This document shows, piece by piece, positions 1 to 8,321 of a stretch of DNA of 64,000 nucleotides. The notes below the pieces were generated by a model that was given only the letters and a program-made list of their open reading frames with translations, was not told where the DNA came from and made no database searches. Positions within the stretch are counted from its first letter, which is position 1, and each line of letters begins with the position of its first letter. The DNA lies in contig DASRHT010000029.1 of the NCBI GenBank assembly GCA_035650355.1, positions 124,001 to 188,000 on the forward strand, given 5' to 3'. Origin of the DNA: DASRHT01 sp035650355. Lineage in GTDB: Bacteria; Chloroflexota; Ktedonobacteria; Ktedonobacterales; Ktedonobacteraceae. Both the position numbers and the translations under genes were made by a program.

Positions 1-64
1 AGCTAGCCATGTCCTCCCGCCGTCTCGCTTGAGGGACAATATACCTGCCATCTACGAGGATATC

Positions 65-242
65 AGAGGGTGTCTGATTCTGAGGATCTTCGCCCTTGCG
101 TGGCGGAGTTCGCGCGGCGAAGCCGCGAAGGAGCTTTGTGTGTTGTGGAAAAATGCGCGAAGCGCATTTTTCCACAACACACAAAGCTCGGCAAGCGTCG
201 CAGGCGCGAGCACGCACTCATGCTGAGAATCAGACCCCCTCT
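65..242. repeat. MITE-like nested inverted-repeat element
   Basis: Outer arms at 65-84 and 223-242 are inverted repeats matching at 18 of 20 positions. Nested inside is a perfect 28-bp inverted repeat (131-158 and 162-189) with a 3-base loop. No convincing coding sequence lies within. The layout resembles a short non-autonomous element or a strong hairpin-forming repeat. The rest of 1-596 shows nothing else I can name. Confidence 0.6.
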
Positions 243-596
243 CAAGTGGAAAGGCACTGGTGTTTCTCACAGAAAGGGTGAGAAAATCCAATCCGGTGAC
301 TTATTACGTGCAACAACAGTATATCACCTTTAACCCGAAGTGGGAGCGCGCCAGTAACGGCGAATTGTCAAAACGTCTCCCGGCTGATTGGCTGTATTGG
401 CGACCAGGCGAGCCGGGCGGAGCCAGCTCTTATGTGCCCCTCTTTTCTCTAGAAGCTTTTGTAGCTTTGCCAGGGTAATCCCTTCTTGATCCGGCAACAG
501 GGAGAGGACCATCTGGGCCAACTGCTGCAGAAAGGAAAAGCATTTTTTATGAAAAAGCGGAACACCACCTTTCACTAAAATGGGATTGCATCCCTT

Positions 597-637
597 CGTA
601 GCGACCAGCTACAGCGCGTCTGCTTTAGCGCCCGTAT
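597..637. repeat. Dispersed repeat, family A (degenerate copy)
   Basis: This is a degenerate copy of the GTAGGGACCCG...ATCGCGTCC intergenic repeat that recurs at about a dozen places in the window. It contains the variant 'gctttagcgcccgta' also seen near 15881 and 13668. Confidence 0.5.
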
Positions 638-655
638 ATCCCTGACCCCAAAAAG

Positions 656-810
656 GCAGGGCAAGCGCGAGGCCCCACCCAATCTCCATGCCGCTCCTTG
701 CCTCTACCGGCATTTCTCAAAAATCAAATGGGATCCACAATGTTGGACCGGAGGCGGTAGGGGTAAGGGGATGGGCTGGCGGGGGCGTGGGGGCCTCGCG
801 CTTGCCCTGC
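656..810. repeat. Inverted-repeat-bounded element, 21-bp perfect arms
   Basis: Positions 656-676 (GCAGGGCAAGCGCGAGGCC plus CC) and 790-810 are perfect inverted copies, 113 bases apart. The same motif occurs once more, alone, at about 41279-41299. The right arm sits just past the stop codon of the hydrolase gene on the minus strand. Confidence 0.6.
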
Positions 811-816
811 TTGCTT

Positions 817-1656
817 TCAGGAGTGCAGAAAGTCGTTCACGGCCTGCATAAAAGCATCGAACATGTGACGGTGGATATTGTGCGTTGCGCCATCGATCTG
901 TACCGCTTTGCTGTGGGCGGGCAGATAGCCTTGCGCCTCATCCCACAGCCGTCCCGGGAGTGTGGTGCCATTATCGGGATCGGCCCTGAGCAGCAGCGTC
1001 GGCGCTGTTAGCCTGGCGAGCAGTGGCAGCAAATTGCCCATCTGTCCAGCCTGCTCAAAGACGCTAACCACGCCCTCGCGGCTCACTTTACTCATGGCAT
1101 CCAGCTTGCCTTCTATATCGGCTTCCGTCCAGCCGGGGCTATTAGCAACCAGTTCGGGGCGCAACTCATCGGCGGGCCGACCAATATCTTTTGTATACGG
1201 AATGGCTCGTTTTTCGGCATCGCCCTGCCCAAAGTTGCACGCGGGATCTTCAAGAATAATTTTAGAGAAAGCCGGGGCAGGTTGATCAGTGCCATCGCCG
1301 CTTGCCAGGACGAGGGCGGTAGCGCCACCCCAGGAATGGCCGATCAGCACAGGTCGGCTCAGACGTAATCGTTCCATCAATGCCTGTGCATCGTCGGCTG
1401 TCTGGCGCAGGCTATAGGCCCCGGCAGGCGATTTGATGCTATCACCATGACCGCGCATATCCAGGGCATAGACTCTATAGCGGTCGGCCAGAGCTGGTCC
1501 GACGCGTATCCAGCTTTTCGCTGAGCTGGTAATGCCGTGCAGCAATAGCGCGCAGGGGCGATCCATATCCTGCGTCCCCCAGCTTAAATAATGGAAGCGG
1601 CCACCGGGAAGATCAATGGTGTGCGATTGAGGGTCCTGGTCAAAACTACCAGCCAT
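817..1656 (-). CDS. Alpha/beta-fold hydrolase
   Basis: A 279-residue protein of the alpha/beta hydrolase superfamily, of usual length for a single-domain cytoplasmic enzyme. Visible motifs are the oxyanion-hole HG (residues 40-41), the nucleophile elbow GHSWGG with Ser108, and a C-terminal catalytic His near residue 259 (GATHNIH). The ALDMRGHGDS segment is typical of epoxide-hydrolase/haloperoxidase-like members. No signal peptide is seen. A purine-rich 'aggagacgag' lies upstream of the ATG. It stands alone, divergent from the CheB gene. The substrate cannot be told from the sequence; it could be an esterase, lactonase or C-C hydrolase. Confidence 0.9.
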   Translation of the reverse strand: MAGSFDQDPQSHTIDLPGGRFHYLSWGTQDMDRPCALLLHGITSSAKSWIRVGPALADRYRVYALDMRGHGDSIKSPAGAYSLRQTADDAQALMERLRLSRPVLIGHSWGGATALVLASGDGTDQPAPAFSKIILEDPACNFGQGDAEKRAIPYTKDIGRPADELRPELVANSPGWTEADIEGKLDAMSKVSREGVVSVFEQAGQMGNLLPLLARLTAPTLLLRADPDNGTTLPGRLWDEAQGYLPAHSKAVQIDGATHNIHRHMFDAFMQAVNDFLHS

Positions 1657-1974
1657 ACTCGTCTCCTTCTATAGGATAGCGATATCGAACGTAACAATTC
1701 TTTCTAGCCCGTAGTTTACCACAAGAAATTGTTTGCCCATCTGGAAGGGAGAGCGTTGGTATCAATTTGGGCTTAGCTTACGTGTTAACTACATGCGGGA
1801 GAGAGGCTTTTTGCGAGGGCGAGCGTTATCAATATATAACTGTTAGAGAACAGTACAATGGAGTGTTTCCCTGATGTTGCAATTGTCGCACTACCTGCAA
1901 ACGAGAATGGACTGTAAAGCCTGTATTGGAGCATGAAATGTGTAGGAGGCGTCTAGCGAATAAAGGGGAAAAAG
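1657..1974. promoter_or_regulatory. Divergent intergenic region with weak promoter candidate
   Basis: This 318-base gap separates the minus-strand hydrolase from the plus-strand CheB gene. On the plus strand a possible sigma-70-type promoter is TTGCGA (1811-1816) with TATATA (1833-1838), 16 bases apart. Nothing else is recognisable. Confidence 0.3.
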
Positions 1975-3006
1975 ATGTCGGGTCATGATATTATCGTTGT
2001 GGGGACCTCGGCAGGTGGAGTAGAGGCTTTGCAGGCGCTTGTGCGTGGCCTCCCCGGTGATATACCAGCGGCAATTTTTGTGGTGGTGCATATTCCGGCA
2101 GAGTCGCGGAGTTGGCTCCCCGAGATATTAAATCGCGCTGGTCCGTTGCTGGCCTCTCATCCAGAAGATGGCACAGAAATCGAGTATGGACATATTTATA
2201 TCGCCCCACCCGATCAGCATCTCCTCGTGGAGAAGGGGATTATGCGCGTCGTGCGTGGCCCAAAGGAGAATCGCCACCGGCCTGCGATTGATCCGCTATT
2301 CCGCTCGGCAGCCCTGGTTTATGGGCCGCAGGTTGTTGGCGTTGTGCTTACGGGAGGGTTAGATGATGGCACTGCGGGCCTGCTTGCGATTAAGATGCAG
2401 GGAGGGATAGCCGTCGTCCAGGACCCCCAGGAGGCCCTGTATCCCAGTATGCCCCAGAGCGTGCTGAATCAGGTGCAGGTTGATTATTGCTCGCCGCTCA
2501 CTGCAATAGGCCCTCTTTTAACGCGTTTGGCTTTTGAAACAGTTGAAAATGGAAGGGTGCGACAGGTTCCATTGGAGCTCGAAAAGGAGGTAAGGAATGC
2601 TGCGATGGAGACAAACCCATTGAATAACAATGAACAGGTGGGAAAGCCTTCCGTGTTTTCCTGCCCTGAGTGTGGCGGTGTGCTCTGGGAACTGGAAGAC
2701 GGCTCGTTGCTGCGCTTCCGCTGCCGCATCGGGCATGCTTTCTCGTCTGAGAGTGTGTTAGCTGAACAGTCAGAGGCGCTAGAAAAATCGCTCTGGGCTG
2801 CCTTAAAAACACTAGATGAGAAAGTGAACCTCTCGCGACGCATGACCGAGCAGGCACGTAAAAAGGGCCGGGAATGGCTGGCTCGCCGCTTCGAAGATCA
2901 GTTGCAGGAAGCTGAGCAGCATGCTGTGCTGCTGCGTACAATACTCACCAGCAGCAACCCACAAAATGGGATCGTGGATATGCCGCCCAAAAAACCTGGT
3001 GCGTAG
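1975..3006 (+). CDS. CheB-type protein-glutamate methylesterase without receiver domain
   Basis: This 343-residue protein has a CheB methylesterase domain at roughly residues 1-190. The catalytic Ser lies in GTSAGGVEAL, the His in VVVHIP, and the Asp in LTGGLDDGTAG. There is no N-terminal receiver domain. The C-terminal part holds a small zinc-ribbon-like CPECG...CRIGHAFS segment and a helical tail, an arrangement known in stand-alone CheB proteins. It starts at an ATG after 'aaaggggaaaaag'. No flagellar or chemoreceptor genes are nearby. The next gene downstream also begins with a CheB domain, so the pair may signal in a non-chemotactic pathway (inference). Confidence 0.88.
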   Translation: MSGHDIIVVGTSAGGVEALQALVRGLPGDIPAAIFVVVHIPAESRSWLPEILNRAGPLLASHPEDGTEIEYGHIYIAPPDQHLLVEKGIMRVVRGPKENRHRPAIDPLFRSAALVYGPQVVGVVLTGGLDDGTAGLLAIKMQGGIAVVQDPQEALYPSMPQSVLNQVQVDYCSPLTAIGPLLTRLAFETVENGRVRQVPLELEKEVRNAAMETNPLNNNEQVGKPSVFSCPECGGVLWELEDGSLLRFRCRIGHAFSSESVLAEQSEALEKSLWAALKTLDEKVNLSRRMTEQARKKGREWLARRFEDQLQEAEQHAVLLRTILTSSNPQNGIVDMPPKKPGA

Positions 3007-3024
3007 GGGCAGGGCTGGCTCCTG

Positions 3025-3213
3025 CCCTGCTGAGCTTATCAGAGTTTCTCAAACGTCGCTGCACGCTTTGACTCCTCGCGCCGAAGGCGTTCACAGGGAG
3101 AGGAAGGTGCTGGCGGTGGGCGCAACCCACCGCCAGCACCTTCCTCTCGAACGGCTCGCAAGCGAGCCGTTCTGTCTGAAAAAACCACTTTTGAGAAGCC
3201 CTGCTGAGCTTAT
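3025..3213. repeat. Composite hairpin element flanked by 15-bp direct repeats
   Basis: CCCTGCTGAGCTTAT occurs directly repeated at 3025-3039 and 3199-3213. Between the copies lie a perfect 23-bp inverted repeat (3098-3120 / 3126-3148) and a second, 11-bp inverted repeat (3149-3159 / 3162-3172). Short inverted ends ('ttctcaaa'...'ttttgagaa') sit just inside the direct repeats. It separates the two CheB-domain genes and may also act as a transcriptional barrier. Confidence 0.6.
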
Positions 3214-3222
3214 AATTCGGGA

Positions 3223-6200
3223 TTGACAAATACAGCCAATGAGCCTACTATTAGTGACGCACAAATAGAAACTCTATTTTTGTTGAGATGTTTGTCGATC
3301 CTGGATCAAGGGAGTGAGCCGACGCTCATGGGTGAAGAACAGAACGTGACTAATGAGGCACAGGGCCTGGTAGTGGTGGGCTCGTCAGCGGGAGGAGTGG
3401 AGGCGCTTTCAATATTGGTAAGCACGCTATCATCCGACTTTCCCGCGCCTGTGGTCCTGGCCCAGCACCTGGACCCAAGCCGCCCAAGCAGCCTTGACCT
3501 GATTTTACAAAAGCACACTGATCTTCCCGTCGAGGTGGTAATGTCCAGCAGTCAGTTACAGCCGGGGCGTATCTATGTGGTGCCATCCAATCATCATATT
3601 GCGATCAGAGGACACCAGGTTGAAGTGTTGGAAGACCGCCAGAAGCGGCCTCGTCCTTCGGTAGACACGCTCCTTTCGTCCGCAGCCTCAGCCTATGGCG
3701 AGCATCTGATAGCGATCATCCTCACCGGCGCTGGTTCAGATGGTGCGGTTGGCGCTATCGATGTCAAAAATGCTGGGGGAGTGGTCATTGCTCAGGACCC
3801 GCAGACCGCACGTTACCCTTCGATGCCGCTCTCCCTGCCTCCGACGATTATCGACTTTGAAGTGCCGGTGGAGCAAGTTGGTTCATTGCTCTACAATTTA
3901 CTGACCGGAGTGAGTATTCCACAGACGGAAGAGAAAACGGAGGATGTGCTGCGCCAGATTCTTGAGCAGATCAGTCGGCAGGCCAGCATTGACTTCCGTC
4001 CGTACAAAACAGCGACCATTTTGCGGCGCATTAGTAGGCGCATGGCGGTCACACACCAGCCTGGCATTCGGGAATATGCCGCCTATTTAAAAACGACTCC
4101 ACAGGAAGTAGGTGAGCTGGTCAAGGCATTCTTGATCAATGTCACCCAGTTTTTTCGCGATCCAGAAGCTTTTGTGTACCTCAAAAATGAAATCTTGCCT
4201 CAACTGATCGCTCACGCCCGCGAAAGTAACCGCATCTTGCGCTTCTGGACCGCCGGTTGCGCCACCGGGGAAGAGCCCTATTCGCTTGCTATGCTGCTTA
4301 CTGATATTCTGGGCGCGGAACTGCCTGAATGGAGCATCAAGATTTTCGCCACCGATCTGGACGAAGCTGCCATTAACTTTGCCCGGCGTGGCCTCTATTC
4401 TGAAAACCTCTTGAAAGGCGTCCCCGATGATTACTGGGAGCGGTTTTTCGAGCGCGTCGATCACGGCTATCGCATCTCTAAAACCTTACGGCAGATAGTG
4501 ATTTTTGGACAGCAAGACCTCAGCCGCAGCGCGCCCTTTCCGCGTATCGACCTGGTGCTCTGTCGCAACGTCCTGATTTACTTTGCTCCCGAACTTCAGG
4601 ATTATGTGCTCAACCAGTTTGCCTTCTCGCTTTCTCCCAACGGCTATCTATTTCTGGGGAAGGCTGAGACCGTCCGCCCCATGCAAGCTTTTTTTGAACT
4701 GATCAACAAGCACTGGAAGGTTTATCGTTGCACCGGCAATGCTCTCCCTGCCCTGCGCCGTCAAAGTTTTGCCAATCTCGATACACCTCGTTTGGAGGAG
4801 CATTTGATGAACCGCCAACATAAAAATATAGGGAAGCAGAGTACGGATCAGGAGTCACCTTCTTCCACGCTTGAACTTGGTGTGTTGCGCCGTTTTAATG
4901 AACTGCTGCTGCGCTTTCTTCCCGTAGGCGTGGTGGTCATTGACCGCACCTATCGTATTCTGACCGCGAATGGAGCAGCGCGGCGGTTATTAGATCTGCG
5001 TGATGTTGGGACTGAGCAGGACTTTCTCCATGCTGTACGCGGCATCCCTTACCATGAGATCCGGGCGGCGATTGATGGCATCTTTCGCGAGCACAATTCG
5101 CGCAATATGCCCGAAATCTCGCTGGATGCTTCTGCGGGTGGCAATGGACGGTATATTAATGTCTCTATCGCTCCTATGCATCTAGAAGGAGCAATGCCTG
5201 AACTGGCTGTGATTAGTATTTTCGAAGTGACGCAGCAGGTGCAGATGCGTCGGCAGATGGAAACTGTGCAAAAGGAACAGGCCCAGCTTATGAATGAGCT
5301 AGGGACAGCGAATAAACGCTTGAGCGATGTCAATAAAGATCTCATGGATACCAATGAGGAGCTGCAAATCTCCAATGAGGAACTGATGCTCACTCACGAA
5401 GAATTGCAGGCCAGTATTGAAGAGTTTGAAACCACCAACGAGGAACTGCAGGCCACGAACGAGGAGCTGGAAACAAATAATGAAGAGCTGCAAGCGACCA
5501 ACGAAGAGCTAGAGACGACCAACGAAGAGTTGCGTGCTCGCACGGTTGAACTTCAGGAGTTAACGGTTATTCTTGGGGACGAGCGTAAAAGCCTGGCGGA
5601 AATAGTTGAGCTTGCCCCTTTTTATATTATGGTCCTACGGGGCACTAACCTTGTTGTTGAGGCATATAATCCACGCTACGCCCGCTTGCTGGAAAACAGG
5701 ATGGTGCAGGGCCGTCCGCTGGATGAAGTCATCGATCTTTTCTGGGAAAATGGTATAGAAGTCGTGCATTTAGCCAGAGATGCCTATCGCTTAGACCAGA
5801 TACAGGTGACGCCCAGAATGCTGAAGCATATTCCCAGGTCACAAAAAAATCAGGAGCATAGTCCTGAAAATTATTTTACCTACACCATTATCCCATCACA
5901 CGATGCTTTGGGGAAAGTTACCGGGGTAATTCTTTATGCCGCAGATGCAACCGAACTACGCCTGCGCGAGGTTGGGGAAGAGCGGGAACATCTCAAACTG
6001 ATCTTCGGCCACTTTTCTCTTGCGGCTTTGGCGCTCTACGATGCAGCCACCGCCACATTGATTATGGGCAGCCCGCGCTATCTTGAAATGGCATCAAAAG
6101 CGCGTAACTTACCTATAGAGGGCCTGATAGATCGTCAATGGCAGGAATTGGCCTTTATAGCCCCTGCTGAACAAGCCTTGCAGCTCTGGAATACCGTCGT

Positions 6201-7098
6201 TGAGAAACACGAACCGGTGCATATCCCCGAACTATCCTATCAGCTCGACGATGCAAGCACAGAAAGTATCTGGGACTATACCCTCGCTCCTCTTGTGGAT
6301 TCCGACCAGCCTCCTAGCGTTCGTTACGTGCTGGTCTCGGCAATAGAGATCACGCAGTCGGTGCAGGCACGCAAGGAACGGGAACAACTGGATATCCTCA
6401 AAGACGAATTTATTGCCCTGGTCACCCACGAACTGCGCTCGCCGTTGACAACGATTCAGGTGAATGCCCAATTGCTCAGGCGCAATGCGCTACGGGGCAA
6501 TCCAAGAGAACAGACAGAAAATCAAGATAGTGCCCTGCTTGATAGAATGATTTATCAGATCGGTCAGATGAATAAACTGATAGGGGAAATGTTGGATGTG
6601 GCACGCTTACGCGGTGAGATATTCCAGATGAACAAAAAGGAGCAGGTGGATATCGTTGTTCTGGTGCAACAGGTCACTGAGCAATATGCGTCGCAAAGCC
6701 ACGACATTCTGCTCCATGCCGATACAAGCCCAGTCCTGGGAACATACGACGCGGACCGGATCGAGCAGGTACTCAATAATTTGCTCAGCAATGCCATCAA
6801 GTATAGCCCCGAAGGCAAACCTATTACTGTAAGTATTGTGCGCGAGCCTGAAAAACCTGATGAGGTGGTGATTGCTGTGCATAATGAGGGACCAGCAATT
6901 GCAGAAATAGATCAGGCGCATGTTTTCGAACGCTTTTATTGCGGTAATGATTCTCAGAAGCAAAAGCTCGGCGGCCTGGGGCTGGGTCTGTATATCGCTC
7001 ATGAAATTATCGCTTTGCACGGTGGTCGCATCTGGCTGGAGAGCATTCCCGATCAAGGTACAACTTTTTATTTCTCGCTGCCAATCCAAAAATCTTAA
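3223..7098 (+). CDS. CheB-CheR-PAS hybrid sensor histidine kinase
   Basis: This large multi-domain signalling protein has 1291 residues from a TTG start; an in-frame ATG at 3328 would give 1256 and is equally plausible. Order by residue: CheB methylesterase (about 48-230, GSSAGG at 53-58, LTGAGSDGA); CheR methyltransferase (about 240-500, SAM motif TAGCATGEEP near 344-353, LCRNVLIYF); PAS-like (about 560-670); a Glu/Asn-rich coiled coil with repeated TNEEL units (about 690-790); two more PAS-like regions; HisKA with phospho-acceptor His1069 (VTHELRSPL); and HATPase_c (NNLLSNAIKYSPEG, GLGLGLYIAHEII). No transmembrane segment is seen. CheB-CheR-kinase fusions are known in soil bacteria; the signal and partner regulator are unknown. 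Confidence 0.92.
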   Translation: MTNTANEPTISDAQIETLFLLRCLSILDQGSEPTLMGEEQNVTNEAQGLVVVGSSAGGVEALSILVSTLSSDFPAPVVLAQHLDPSRPSSLDLILQKHTDLPVEVVMSSSQLQPGRIYVVPSNHHIAIRGHQVEVLEDRQKRPRPSVDTLLSSAASAYGEHLIAIILTGAGSDGAVGAIDVKNAGGVVIAQDPQTARYPSMPLSLPPTIIDFEVPVEQVGSLLYNLLTGVSIPQTEEKTEDVLRQILEQISRQASIDFRPYKTATILRRISRRMAVTHQPGIREYAAYLKTTPQEVGELVKAFLINVTQFFRDPEAFVYLKNEILPQLIAHARESNRILRFWTAGCATGEEPYSLAMLLTDILGAELPEWSIKIFATDLDEAAINFARRGLYSENLLKGVPDDYWERFFERVDHGYRISKTLRQIVIFGQQDLSRSAPFPRIDLVLCRNVLIYFAPELQDYVLNQFAFSLSPNGYLFLGKAETVRPMQAFFELINKHWKVYRCTGNALPALRRQSFANLDTPRLEEHLMNRQHKNIGKQSTDQESPSSTLELGVLRRFNELLLRFLPVGVVVIDRTYRILTANGAARRLLDLRDVGTEQDFLHAVRGIPYHEIRAAIDGIFREHNSRNMPEISLDASAGGNGRYINVSIAPMHLEGAMPELAVISIFEVTQQVQMRRQMETVQKEQAQLMNELGTANKRLSDVNKDLMDTNEELQISNEELMLTHEELQASIEEFETTNEELQATNEELETNNEELQATNEELETTNEELRARTVELQELTVILGDERKSLAEIVELAPFYIMVLRGTNLVVEAYNPRYARLLENRMVQGRPLDEVIDLFWENGIEVVHLARDAYRLDQIQVTPRMLKHIPRSQKNQEHSPENYFTYTIIPSHDALGKVTGVILYAADATELRLREVGEEREHLKLIFGHFSLAALALYDAATATLIMGSPRYLEMASKARNLPIEGLIDRQWQELAFIAPAEQALQLWNTVVEKHEPVHIPELSYQLDDASTESIWDYTLAPLVDSDQPPSVRYVLVSAIEITQSVQARKEREQLDILKDEFIALVTHELRSPLTTIQVNAQLLRRNALRGNPREQTENQDSALLDRMIYQIGQMNKLIGEMLDVARLRGEIFQMNKKEQVDIVVLVQQVTEQYASQSHDILLHADTSPVLGTYDADRIEQVLNNLLSNAIKYSPEGKPITVSIVREPEKPDEVVIAVHNEGPAIAEIDQAHVFERFYCGNDSQKQKLGGLGLGLYIAHEIIALHGGRIWLESIPDQGTTFYFSLPIQKS

Positions 7099-7187
7099 TG
7101 CTGCAAGTATGCCATTTTTACTCATTATAGTGCTGAGCCCGCTCTCTTCTTACCTTCATATGCTCGCTTAGGTGTTTCCTACCCCCT

Positions 7188-7215
7188 TTGCTTTTCATCG
7201 ATAGTATGTTATAAT
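7188..7215 (+). promoter_or_regulatory. Candidate sigma-70-type promoter
   Basis: TTGCTT (7188-7193) and a perfect TATAAT (7210-7215) are spaced 16 bases apart in the gap before the small gene at 7384. The element rests on sequence match only. Confidence 0.45.
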
Positions 7216-7383
7216 TTTCCACGAATGTACTAGACTTTCCACTAAACTTTCCAACAGAATAGACCAGGTATTCCAGCCATGAACAACAGGCAGTAAAGAT
7301 CTTCCAGGTGGATATTTGTTGTAGAAGATATAAAAATGGAATTGCCCGGTTGCGGTTTGACTTTAGTCATTGGGGAGGTTGTT

Positions 7384-7689
7384 ATGCTTCAAGAGAGATT
7401 TACTACTGAAGCAATCTACCGGCCAGCCGTTGCTCTTGTGCAGGCGACGTTCAAACACTCACTTGCCTCCATTCCATTGGTGAACATTGATACGCCCGAA
7501 GCCATTTGCGGCAGGGCGCGCCGTATCGGTTACTGTGGCTCGCAAAAAGAGAACTTTGCTCTTTATCGTTTGAAAATACACAGGCAGAGCAGGAATGGAA
7601 AAGTCACTGCTACCTTGCCCGGGCTCTTTGTGTTGGATGGGGGAGTATTTCATCTTTTTGCTACGCCAGGCGATGAAGCTAGTGACTAG
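7384..7689 (+). CDS. Small hypothetical protein
   Basis: A 101-residue protein I do not recognise. The start at 7384 is preferred because 'ggggaggttgtt' lies directly upstream; an in-frame ATG at 7336 would add 16 residues. It has no signal peptide or membrane segment. Two cysteines sit around residues 40-55, and the end is acidic (GDEASD). A TATAAT-bearing promoter candidate lies about 170 bases upstream. The clear ribosome-binding site and position between real genes support it being expressed; the function is unknown. Confidence 0.55.
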   Translation: MLQERFTTEAIYRPAVALVQATFKHSLASIPLVNIDTPEAICGRARRIGYCGSQKENFALYRLKIHRQSRNGKVTATLPGLFVLDGGVFHLFATPGDEASD

Positions 7690-7816
7690 AAGAGAAGAGA
7701 GGTGAAGTCCCCTGTTACAAGATGCATAGTGAAAACAATTATGTACCCTGCAACGGGGACCCACAACCACTATCTCCCGCTTTGTGTTCAAAAACAGGAG
7801 CAGCCTCTATTACCTG

Positions 7817-8086
7817 TTACCCTTTTTTCTTGTCCTTATCCTTTTTCACTTTGCTTGCTGCATCGTGCATCTCTTTTTCCGCTTGTTTGCGAGGAATAGT
7901 TTCCCCGTCGTCCAGCTCATCCTTTTCGGCGTTCCTGCCCTTCCCTGAGTGAGACGCCTTCTTCGAGGCTCCCTGGCCCTGTTGCGCGTGCAGCTTTTCT
8001 ACTGCGCTCTGCATTTCCTTCTCGGCCTGCTCGCGCGGAATGGCTTCCACCCCTTCAAGTTCATCTTTCTCCTGGTTTTTTCCCAT
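7817..8086 (-). CDS. Small Lys/Glu-rich protein with an internal duplication
   Basis: An 89-residue, highly charged, probably disordered or helical protein made of two copies of one unit. Residues near 6-32 (EKDELEGVEAIPREQAEKEM) and 54-80 (EKDELDDGETIPRKQAEKEM) align closely, separated by a Gly/Ser/Lys linker, and the tail is lysine-rich. The start is supported by a strong 'taaggaggatgac' site directly upstream. No catalytic motif or membrane segment is visible. It could be a stress-type hydrophilic protein or a nucleic-acid-binding peptide; the function is not assignable. Confidence 0.7.
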   Translation of the reverse strand: MGKNQEKDELEGVEAIPREQAEKEMQSAVEKLHAQQGQGASKKASHSGKGRNAEKDELDDGETIPRKQAEKEMHDAASKVKKDKDKKKG

Positions 8087-8321
8087 GTCATCCTCCTTAC
8101 TTATATGTACCTGGTGTGGAGAGAAATACTACATATCACTGAACCCATGCCCTCTCAGTTTGGTCACGTCTGATCAAGCAGGAAAGATACACAGCAACTT
8201 CCTCATCCATAAAGTCATTCATACCAATGTAGACCTTGACAGCCCTAAGACAATAGAAGGTAAGCAGGGAAAAGATGGAATGCGCTTTACTTTTTGCTTT
8301 ACTTTTTAAGGAAGGAAATAG

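Noticed and set aside
52..333. Overlapping open frames on both strands at the window start
   Set aside because: They are produced by the nested inverted repeat; composition is not protein-like and no ribosome-binding site is present.
5340..5540. Short regularly repeated DNA units that could suggest a CRISPR or tandem array
   Set aside because: The repeats are in-frame TNEEL-type codons of the kinase coiled coil, with no spacers.
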